Assembly: GCA_003131925.1 (NCBI GenBank)
Contig: PKWC01000149.1
Location: 1-5,628, forward strand
Source of the DNA: Alphaproteobacteria bacterium
GTDB taxonomy: Bacteria > Pseudomonadota > Alphaproteobacteria > Micropepsales > Micropepsaceae
DNA length: 5,628 nucleotides
Reading direction: 5' to 3'
The position numbers and the translations under genes are program-made. The notes below the pieces were generated by a model. It was not told the DNA's origin. It did not search any database and saw only the letters and a program-made list of their open reading frames with translations. Of the stretch, positions 1-3,996 are shown one piece after another; within the stretch, counting starts at the first letter, position 1; each line of letters opens with the position of its first letter.

Positions 1-1084
1 ACCAGCGGAACGGTCCGATGCCGCGGCAAAACAGCGGGCGGATATAGGCAGGCACGAAGCCTGGAAAATCGAAGGCGTCCGCGACGCCGTCTTCCTTCGC
101 CATCTGGCGGATATTGTTCCCGTAATCGACCGTCGGCACGCCCATGCGGTGGAAGGCGAGCATCGCGCGCACATGTTCCGCCATCGAATGTTTTGCTGCG
201 CGCTCCACGCTCTTGGGATCGCCGGCGCGGGCGCTCTCCCATTGCGTGAGCGTCCAGCCCTTCGGCAGATATCCGTTTAGGGGATCATGCGCCGATGTCT
301 GATCGGTGACCACGTCGGGCTTTACGCCGCGCCGCACCAACTCGGGCAACACGTCCGCCGCATTGCCGAGCAGTCCGACAGAGAGCGGTTTTTTCTCGCG
401 CACCGAGCGCGTGATCATTTCGAGCGCCTCGTCGAGCGACTGCGCCTGGATGTCGAGATAGTTCGTGCGCAAACGCATTTCGATGCGCGAAGGCTGGCAT
501 TCGATGGCGAGCATCGAGGCGCCCGCCATCGTGGCGGCGAGCGGCTGCGCGCCGCCCATGCCGCCAAGGCCCGCCGTCAGGATCCAGCGTCCGGCGAGCG
601 ATCCGTGGTAATGGCGCCGCCCGAGCTCCGCGAATGTCTCGTAAGTACCCTGAACGATTCCCTGGCTGCCGATATAGATCCAGCTGCCCGCCGTCATCTG
701 GCCGTACATCATCAGGCCCTTGCGGTCGAGCGCATGGAATACGTCCCAATTCGCCCAATGCGGCACCAGATTGGAATTGGCGATCAACACGCGCGGTGCA
801 TCCGCATGGGTTTTGAACACGCCCACGGGCTTGCCCGATTGCACGAGCAGCGTCTCGTCGCCTTCGAGCCGCTTCAGCGTCGCCACGATGCGGTCGAAAC
901 TTTCCCAGTCGCGCGCCGCCCGCCCGATGCCGCCATAGACGACCAGCTCTTCCGGGCGCTCCGCCACTTCCGCGTCGAGATTGTTCATCAGCATGCGCAA
1001 CGGCGCTTCGGTCAGCCAGCTCTTCGCGTTCAGTTGCGGCCCGCGGGGCGCGCGGATGGAGCGGGAATTGTCGAGACGGGTCAT
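1..1084 (-). CDS. hutU: Urocanate hydratase (urocanase), N-terminal 361 codons, runs off the left edge
   Basis: Cytoplasmic NAD+-dependent enzyme that hydrates urocanate to 4-imidazolone-5-propionate, the second step of histidine breakdown. The frame is open from the ATG at 1084 to the window edge and matches the family throughout: RAPRGPQL (11-18), KSWLTEAPLRMLMNNLD (21-37), YGGIGRAARDW (50-60), QMTAGSWIYIGSQGIVQGTYE (from 129), the glycine-rich GLGGMGGAQP (172-181) of the NAD+-binding region, DQTSAHDPLNGY (261-272), YGNNIRQMAK (321-330) and FCRGIGPFRW at the cut. Family members are about 555 residues, so roughly 195 residues are outside, including the FQGLP-type signature with the catalytic-region cysteine. 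The start codon overlaps the stop of the hutG remnant as ATGA, and I see no Shine-Dalgarno sequence, so translation was probably coupled to hutG. No frameshift is visible. Because hutG is truncated upstream, expression of this copy is uncertain. Confidence 0.97.
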   Translation of the reverse strand, partial: MTRLDNSRSIRAPRGPQLNAKSWLTEAPLRMLMNNLDAEVAERPEELVVYGGIGRAARDWESFDRIVATLKRLEGDETLLVQSGKPVGVFKTHADAPRVLIANSNLVPHWANWDVFHALDRKGLMMYGQMTAGSWIYIGSQGIVQGTYETFAELGRRHYHGSLAGRWILTAGLGGMGGAQPLAATMAGASMLAIECQPSRIEMRLRTNYLDIQAQSLDEALEMITRSVREKKPLSVGLLGNAADVLPELVRRGVKPDVVTDQTSAHDPLNGYLPKGWTLTQWESARAGDPKSVERAAKHSMAEHVRAMLAFHRMGVPTVDYGNNIRQMAKEDGVADAFDFPGFVPAYIRPLFCRGIGPFRW

Positions 1085-1325
1085 GTTGGACTCGCGAAGG
1101 TGAGGCAGGATTCGAGAATGCGCTGCAGGATTTCGCGCAGCGGCGCCGCGCGCGCGGGACCGTAAGGCGGCGGCCAGTTGTCGGGCGACGGAGATTGCGG
1201 CTCTTGCATGTAGCCGCGCATGGCAAGTTCGAGTTGCACGGCATGCACGCCGCGCGCGGGCTCGCCATAATGCCGCGTGGTATACCCGCCCTTGAAGCGC
1301 CCATTGGTCGCGCGGGTGAGTTTCT
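1081..1325 (-). pseudogene. hutG: N-formylglutamate deformylase, C-terminal fragment only
   Basis: The last ~74 codons of HutG, which hydrolyses N-formylglutamate to glutamate and formate at the end of one histidine-degradation route. The fragment shows NGRFKGGYTTRHYG (first residue at 1305), GVHAVQLELAMRGYM, and the family's closing pattern of a proline-rich linker followed by APLREILQRILE. The full protein is about 265 residues, so some 190 N-terminal residues are missing. Upstream of about 1310 the frame passes into a palindromic repeat and then into an oppositely oriented toxin-antitoxin pair, leaving no room for the lost part. The frame does stay open to an ATG at 1419, which would give a 112-residue product, but its first ~35 residues come from the repeat and are unlike HutG. 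The TGA at 1081-1083 overlaps the hutU start. The exact break point is uncertain by about 20 bases. Confidence 0.85.
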
Positions 1326-1327
1326 TT

Positions 1328-1398
1328 CCTCCCCCGCTTACTTTTCCTCCCTTGCACGAAGTGCGGGGGAGGTGGCGCGAAGCGCCGGAGGGGGCAGC
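1328..1398. repeat. GC-rich palindromic intergenic repeat at the hutG break point
   Basis: A perfect 10-bp inverted repeat, CCTCCCCCGC (1328-1337) and GCGGGGGAGG (1363-1372), encloses a 25-nt loop with a small nested GCAC-GAA-GTGC hairpin (1354-1364). It is followed by a second hairpin, GGCGC-GAA-GCGCC (1374-1386), and then GGAGGGGGCAGCGG. This layout of C-rich arm, G-rich arm and a GAA-loop hairpin is typical of short interspersed repeats found many times in alphaproteobacterial genomes; that part is from memory and only one copy is in this window. It lies exactly where the hutG frame loses homology, so it may mark a recombination or deletion joint. Confidence 0.65.
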
Positions 1399-1420
1399 GG
1401 CCACGCAGCTTCCCGCCAAT

Positions 1421-1449
1421 TTGCCACGATGTATTTTATAGACTACTAT
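1421..1449 (+). promoter_or_regulatory. Probable promoter of the toxin-antitoxin pair
   Basis: TTGCCA (1421-1426) and TACTAT (1444-1449) are separated by exactly 17 nt, a good sigma-70-type pair. Transcription would start about 6-8 nt after the -10, at or within a few bases of the toxin ATG at 1455, so the toxin mRNA may be leaderless. That agrees with the lack of any Shine-Dalgarno sequence before this ATG. ATAG (1438-1441) and CTAT (1446-1449) form a short inverted pair over the -10 that could be part of an antitoxin operator, but four-base arms are weak evidence. Confidence 0.45.
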
Positions 1450-1454
1450 CGGCC

Positions 1455-1751
1455 ATGCTCGAGGTGCTAAAGACCGACGCGTTCGACAGATGGTTTCGCG
1501 GATTGCGCGATGTGCGCGCCAAGGTGCGAATCGACGAAAGGATCGAGCGGCTTGCCAACGGCAACCCCGGCGACGTGAGGCCGGCTGGCAGCGGCGTCAG
1601 CGAGATGCGGATCGATTATGGGCCGGGATACCGGCTCTATTTCGTGCAACGCGGAAAGACATTGATTGTCTTGCTTTGTGGAGGCGACAAGGCGTCACAA
1701 CGCAGAGACATCGGCAGAGCGATCAAACTGGCGGAAGGACTGAAATCATGA
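1455..1751 (+). CDS. Type II toxin, RelE/ParE superfamily (HigB-like, phage-Gp49-type killer protein)
   Basis: A 98-residue protein matching the addiction-module killer family within the RelE/ParE superfamily. Visible landmarks are an N-terminal helical part (FDRWFRGLRDVRAKVRIDERIERLANGN, about 10-37), GDVRPAGSGVSEMRIDYGPGYRLYF (about 39-63), the strand TLIVLLCGGDK (69-79) and a closing helix after SQRRDI. The length is normal. Members of this superfamily are mostly ribosome-dependent mRNA interferases, with others acting on gyrase; the exact target cannot be read here. The gene is first in a two-gene operon, toxin before antitoxin, the order usual for HigBA-type modules, and its TGA overlaps the antitoxin ATG. 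No Shine-Dalgarno is visible before 1455, and the likely promoter ends only 6 nt upstream. It diverges from the truncated hut operon. Confidence 0.92.
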   Translation: MLEVLKTDAFDRWFRGLRDVRAKVRIDERIERLANGNPGDVRPAGSGVSEMRIDYGPGYRLYFVQRGKTLIVLLCGGDKASQRRDIGRAIKLAEGLKS

Positions 1752-2077
1752 AGCTGAGCAGTTATGACATTGCCGATTATCTCGACAATGACGAGATGGT
1801 GGCTGCTTATCTCGATCTCGCGTTCGAGAGCGGCGATATTTCTCGGATCGCCGCAGCCCTCGGCGCCGTTGCGCGCGCACGGGGCATGACGAAGGTCGCA
1901 AAGGCGACGGGGCTTTCCCGCGAGCAGCTTTACCGGACGCTCAGCGCGGAGGGAAAGCCTGAATTGGCCACCGTCCTCAAAGTTATGGCCGCATTCGGTG
2001 GCGGCCTGAAATCCGATTTTCAGGGTTCAAGGGGTCAGCATGCTTCGCGTCGCTCCAAGTCACGCAAGGCTGCATGA
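1748..2077 (+). CDS. HTH antitoxin partner of the HigB-like toxin
   Basis: A 109-residue protein of the antidote family that pairs with HigB/Gp49-type toxins (the HI1420-like group). The N-terminal part LSSYDIADYLDNDEMVAAYLDLAFESGD (about 3-30) is the usual family opening. A Cro/CI-like helix-turn-helix follows in GMTKVAKATGLSREQLYRTL (46-65), with ATVLKVMAAFG (74-84) as the next helix. The tail (92-109) is short, basic and probably disordered. It should neutralise the toxin and repress the operon by binding near the promoter at 1421-1449. The ATG at 1748 is chosen because GGAAGGA (1733-1739) lies 8 nt upstream and because ATGA overlaps the toxin stop; the same frame is open further upstream, but only within the toxin gene. 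Confidence 0.92.
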   Translation: MKLSSYDIADYLDNDEMVAAYLDLAFESGDISRIAAALGAVARARGMTKVAKATGLSREQLYRTLSAEGKPELATVLKVMAAFGGGLKSDFQGSRGQHASRRSKSRKAA

Positions 2078-2097
2078 CCGGATCAGCCCACTACGTC

Positions 2098-2163
2098 TGG
2101 GCGGAAGCCGAAGCATCTTGAATTGGCAACGGATCGCCGAATTTAAACGAGACGTTTGTTTTT
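2098..2163. repeat. Diverged 66-nt direct repeat, copy A
   Basis: It shares 53 of 66 positions with copy B (2261-2326) in an ungapped hand alignment. Both begin with the same 17 nt, TGGGCGGAAGCCGAAGC, and end with CGAGACG-nn-TGTTTTT. Copy A starts 21 nt after the antitoxin stop. It looks like an interspersed intergenic repeat and not coding sequence, since no conserved frame is kept between the copies. I do not recognise the family. Confidence 0.7.
2145..2163 (+). terminator. Weak intrinsic-terminator-like hairpin after the toxin-antitoxin pair
   Basis: AAACG-AGA-CGTTT (2145-2157) is a perfect 5-bp stem with a 3-nt loop, followed by G and five T (2159-2163). It lies 68 nt after the antitoxin stop, inside repeat copy A. 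The stem is short and AT-rich, so termination would be weak. The matching place in copy B changes one stem pair from A-T to G-C but breaks the next, so conservation of the hairpin is only partial. Confidence 0.35.
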
Positions 2164-2182
2164 GCGTATCATTCCCGCGCCA

Positions 2183-2206
2183 CCGGTCCGCGCGCAGCGC
2201 GGCCGG
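2183..2206. repeat. Strong GC-rich hairpin between the direct repeat copies
   Basis: CCGG, a bulged T, CCGCGC, loop GCA, GCGCGG, CCGG: a 10-bp stem with one bulged base and a 3-nt loop. No T-run follows on either strand, so it is not a classical intrinsic terminator. It sits in the spacer after copy A and has no counterpart after copy B. Confidence 0.5.
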
Positions 2207-2260
2207 AGCGTAAACTCCAACGGGAACCTGGCGACAGGATACATATTGCGCCGTTGCTTT

Positions 2261-2326
2261 TGGGCGGAAGCCGAAGCGTGTCGAATTCGCAAGCGATCGC
2301 TGAATTGGTGCGAGACGCCTGTTTTT
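2261..2326. repeat. Diverged 66-nt direct repeat, copy B
   Basis: Second copy of the element at 2098-2163, in the same orientation, starting 163 nt downstream of copy A. It differs from A at 13 positions by hand alignment. After the shared T-run both copies also contain GCGTATC (2164-2170 in A, 2337-2343 in B), but at different offsets, so any homology beyond the 66 nt would need gaps. Confidence 0.7.
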
Positions 2327-2332
2327 CGGGCG

Positions 2333-2445
2333 TCATGCGTATCTGCGCCATACGATCTCCGGCACGAACGACAGCAGGACGATTCCCGGCGTTGCCGAAA
2401 CGATGTTGTTGAGCGCGTGCGGGCCCAACGCCAAAGCGCCCGACG
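2333..2445 (-). other. Coding-like scrap on the minus strand, unidentified
   Basis: Ending at a TGA (2333-2335), a minus-strand frame reads LGPHALNNIVSATPG followed by IVLLSFVPEIVWRRYA, a hydrophobic, natural-looking C-terminus with G or C in most third positions. It could be started by an ATG at 2470, which would give 45 residues, but that start lies inside the plus-strand cueR remnant. It may be the 3' end of a gene whose front was lost when the region was rearranged. I do not recognise the family, and the stop lies just beyond the matched part of repeat copy B, so chance remains possible. Confidence 0.25.
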
Positions 2446-2679
2446 GCGGTCCATCACAAACGGCTCGCATTCATCCGCTGCGGGCGCGAACTCGGTTTCA
2501 GCCTCGACGATCATGTCGCCGCAATTCACCGCAAGATTGCCGATCTGCGGCGTCTGGAACGGGTGATGACGGGCATTGCGTCCCGCTGCAGCGGACGGAA
2601 GATCCCGGATTGTCCCATCATCGATGCGCTGTTCGATGACGGCCCCGCCAAGGCGGGACAACAAGGGTTGCGCGCTTGA
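2446..2679 (+). pseudogene. Remnant of a CueR-type MerR-family copper regulator
   Basis: In frame with 2461 the plus strand reads RLAFIRCGRELGFSLDD, the family's end of the DNA-binding domain, and continues directly with HVAAIHRKIADLRRLERVM, the second half of the MerR dimerisation helix. It then reads SRCSGRKIPDCPIIDAL, ending at TGA 2677-2679. The two cysteines are spaced C-x7-C before PII, as in the Cu(I)-binding loop of CueR (Cys112 and Cys120 in E. coli). Missing are the start codon, the whole winged-helix DNA-binding part (about 45 residues) and about 25 residues between LDD and HVA (junction near 2511/2512); this internal loss keeps the frame. An intact relative has about 130-140 residues. 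It points the same way as the copper genes that begin 145 nt downstream. It cannot bind DNA as it stands, so the cluster needs another regulator. CueR-like assignment rests on the cysteine spacing; other MerR metal sensors are possible. Confidence 0.75.
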
Positions 2680-2823
2680 GGCGGCTGTCGGTGCGTGGAG
2701 AGGCCAGGGGGGAGCCTTGGGACGGCGCGCGTCCCGCGCGGGCGGCCAAGCGCACCTACACTTTTCGACGGCTAAAAACCGAGATTTTGACCGAGGGTTC
2801 ATCTGATCTCCCCCTTGTGGGTA
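2680..2823. other. Intergenic gap between the cueR remnant and the copper genes
   Basis: No credible gene is seen in these 144 nt. A GGGACG-GCGCG-CGTCCC hairpin (2719-2735) has no T-run after it. TTGACC at 2787-2792 could be a -35 element for the downstream genes, but I find no convincing -10 at normal spacing nor the long-spacer inverted repeat expected of a CueR-controlled promoter. Confidence 0.4.
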
Positions 2824-2952
2824 ATGCATGATGGCATGATGCATGGCCCGATGATGTGGGGCATGGGGATCGCGTGGATTCTGGTCCTTGTATTCGTCAT
2901 TCTTGGCATTGCGGCATTGATTAAGTACCTGTTCCTTAGCGGAAAAACGTGA
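2824..2952 (+). CDS. Small Met-rich single-span membrane protein of the copper locus
   Basis: A 42-residue frame. The first 14 residues, MHDGMMHGPMMWGM, hold six Met and two His, ligands suited to Cu(I) or Ag(I). One hydrophobic span follows, about 15-38 (GIAWILVLVFVILGIAALIK onward), with a short polar end, SGKT. Short proteins with this Met/His-rich start and one span are often found beside copper-efflux or copper-oxidase genes, as I recall; no function is established that I can name. Its place upstream of the cus-type genes suggests a role at the inner membrane as a metal-binding or pump-associated peptide, which is inference. Only a weak GTGGG precedes the ATG at 2824. In-frame upstream codons (TTG at 2815) could extend it slightly. 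Too short for certainty, but the composition is far from random. Confidence 0.7.
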   Translation: MHDGMMHGPMMWGMGIAWILVLVFVILGIAALIKYLFLSGKT

Positions 2953-3034
2953 ATTTCAAACCTCCCGATCACGAATTATTTATTCCGCGAGTCCATGCTT
3001 GAAGGCGAAACCGCCAGAAACTATTGTCATCACC

Positions 3035-3397
3035 ATGTTAATGCAGGTCATAGCGCAACGACTTGTGGCGGCGATTTTGGCGCTCGCAGTTTTTGTCGCG
3101 ACCGCGCCGGTTGTCGAGGCATCCGCTTCGCCTAAACCGTGTGATTGCCCGTCCATGCAAATGCTCGATCACGGCATGACCCATCATGCGGTTCCGCAAA
3201 AGCAGAAGAATGCGCCTTGCAATGAGACGCAGAAATGTATCTGCGGCCTATCGTGCGGAGTGGCGCTAAATTTGCCGCTGCAATCGTTCCAGCTTCAATC
3301 ATTCGTTCCACCAGACAAGCTTGCGTGGTCTGTCATCAGCGGCGGACCTGGCCTGTTCATCAAACCTGCAATTCCTCCTCCCATCCCAATCGTCTGA
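3035..3397 (+). CDS. Exported Cys/His/Met-rich protein, putative metal-binding, function unknown
   Basis: A 120-residue product from the ATG at 3035. The first ~31 residues form a signal peptide: QRL, hydrophobic VAAILALAVFVATAPVV, then EASA with likely cleavage before SPKP. The mature part begins with CDC (36-38), MQMLDHGMTHH (41-51), and a cluster C62, C68, C70, C74 within PCNETQKCICGLSCG. The C-terminal third has no cysteine and ends in the proline-rich PAIPPPIPIV. Six Cys, four His and three Met in about 45 residues suggest periplasmic metal binding or disulfide bonding. I do not recognise a named family. It lies 82 nt after the Met-rich peptide and 153 nt before the YtkA-like gene, so a shared transcript is plausible. 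The start is uncertain: no clear Shine-Dalgarno precedes 3035 or the ATG at 3041, and a TTG at 2999 would add 12 residues and blur the signal peptide. Confidence 0.75.
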   Translation: MLMQVIAQRLVAAILALAVFVATAPVVEASASPKPCDCPSMQMLDHGMTHHAVPQKQKNAPCNETQKCICGLSCGVALNLPLQSFQLQSFVPPDKLAWSVISGGPGLFIKPAIPPPIPIV

Positions 3398-3550
3398 CAA
3401 CGGTCCGCCTCACGCGAACCACGCGGATTAGCGCAGAGGATGGCTGAACCAGTCATCGGTCGCGCGAAGCCGTTCCGTCACCTTCGCTGAGAACTGATCA
3501 GCTCCGCACGCCCATATGGGCGCGGACGATTGAATTGCATGGAGGAAAAA
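3398..3550. other. Gap upstream of the efflux operon core
   Basis: This 153-nt stretch holds no recognisable gene. It contains an 8-bp palindrome CTGATCAG (3494-3501), a 14-nt palindrome (3509-3522) and the ribosome binding site of the next gene. In related clusters an outer-membrane channel gene may sit near here; none is present. Confidence 0.5.
3509..3522. promoter_or_regulatory. Perfect 14-nt palindrome, possible operator
   Basis: CGCCCATATGGGCG is fully self-complementary with no spacer. It lies 18 nt before the GGAGG of the YtkA-like gene and 28 nt before its start codon, where a repressor site or an mRNA hairpin could act. No other copy is seen in the window, and no regulator that would bind it is present. 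An operator is only one reading. Confidence 0.35.
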
Positions 3551-3553
3551 GTG
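3541..3553 (+). promoter_or_regulatory. Ribosome binding site that decides a GTG start
   Basis: GGAGG (3541-3545) followed by AAAAA places GTG (3551) at ideal spacing. The nearby in-frame ATG at 3539 overlaps this site and has no Shine-Dalgarno of its own, and the TTG at 3530 has none either. The GTG start also puts the signal peptide at the very N-terminus. Confidence 0.75.
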
Positions 3554-3958
3554 CGAACATCAACAGCCGCAATACTTGCGGCAATCGCCTTGTTGGCCAC
3601 CGCGTCGAGCGGCTTCGGTGCAGCCAAAGATTACCAATTCGAGCTTGCGGGACCGTCACAAAACGGCGGCAAGGGCGTCAGCGTCGTTTCGGTGCGGCTG
3701 CTCCACTTGCCCGACAAAAGACCGGTCTCTGGCGCGATTGTCATCGAGACCCACGCCGATATGGGTCCTATCGGCATGGGGGCGATGGCGGCTTCAGTCA
3801 AGTCGCTGCCGGCGCAACCCGCCGGAACCTACCGCTTCGAGATTCAGAACGGCGCGGTGTGGAAGAAGCCGGACAATTGGGCACTGACGCTTGCCGCAAA
3901 GGTGCAGGGCGAGCCCGAGACCGTGCGCGGCAGCATCGTTGTGAGGCTTCAGCCATGA
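3551..3958 (+). CDS. Exported YtkA/FixH-like domain protein of the metal efflux operon
   Basis: A 135-residue product. A signal peptide covers about 1-24 (RTSTAAILAAIALLATASSGFGA, cut near GFGA-AK). The mature protein is a single beta-rich domain: YQFELAG (28-34), VSVVSVRLLHLPDKRPVSGAIVIETHADMGPIG (43-75), a Met-containing loop MGPIGMGAM (71-79), GTYRFEIQNGAVWKKPDNWALTLAAKV (92-118) and ETVRGSIVVRL (123-133). This pattern of an Ig-like fold with a Gly/Met loop and a closing strand fits the YtkA-like/FixH family that often accompanies CusB and CusA in alphaproteobacteria. The Met loop and H68 could bind Cu(I), which is inference. The stop TGA overlaps the ATG of a 13-codon minicistron that leads into cusB, so the genes are almost surely co-transcribed. 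Function is otherwise unknown. Confidence 0.85.
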   Translation: MRTSTAAILAAIALLATASSGFGAAKDYQFELAGPSQNGGKGVSVVSVRLLHLPDKRPVSGAIVIETHADMGPIGMGAMAASVKSLPAQPAGTYRFEIQNGAVWKKPDNWALTLAAKVQGEPETVRGSIVVRLQP

Positions 3959-3996
3959 ACGTGATCTGGGAGCGCCGACCCCGGAGCGTCCGATGA
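3955..3996 (+). CDS. 13-codon minicistron linking the YtkA-like gene to cusB
   Basis: ATG at 3955 overlaps the previous stop as ATGA, and its own TGA (3994-3996) overlaps the cusB ATG (3993) as ATGA. The peptide would be MNVIWERRPRSVR. Ribosomes ending the YtkA-like gene could re-initiate here and be delivered to the cusB start, coupling the two. cusB also has its own GGAG, so the minicistron may be accidental; the peptide itself need not matter. Confidence 0.35.
   Translation: MNVIWERRPRSVR
3983..3995 (+). promoter_or_regulatory. Ribosome binding site of cusB
   Basis: GGAG (3983-3986) sits 6 nt before the ATG at 3993, supporting that start over later in-frame ATGs inside the membrane anchor. 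It lies within the minicistron, so translation of the minicistron would expose or pass over it. Confidence 0.6.

Noticed and set aside
285..1304. Long minus-strand frame of 339 codons and a plus-strand frame of 292 codons at 287-1165
   Set aside because: Both lie over hutU, whose own frame matches urocanase along all 361 visible codons; these are GC-rich shadow frames.
1490..1747. Upstream extension of the antitoxin frame
   Set aside because: It lies wholly inside the toxin gene in another frame; the ATG at 1748 has a ribosome binding site and the usual family start.
2719..2735. GGGACG-GCGCG-CGTCCC hairpin as a terminator
   Set aside because: No T-run follows on either strand, and GC-rich DNA makes such short stems common.
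2787..2826. CueR-type promoter with a long spacer ahead of the Met-rich peptide
   Set aside because: TTGACC is present, but I find no inverted repeat around the spacer and no good -10 at 19 nt.
2143..2844. Minus-strand frame of 233 codons over the gene-poor region
   Set aside because: Its sequence is Arg/Ser/Ala-rich with no family resemblance and runs through both repeats and antisense to the cueR remnant.
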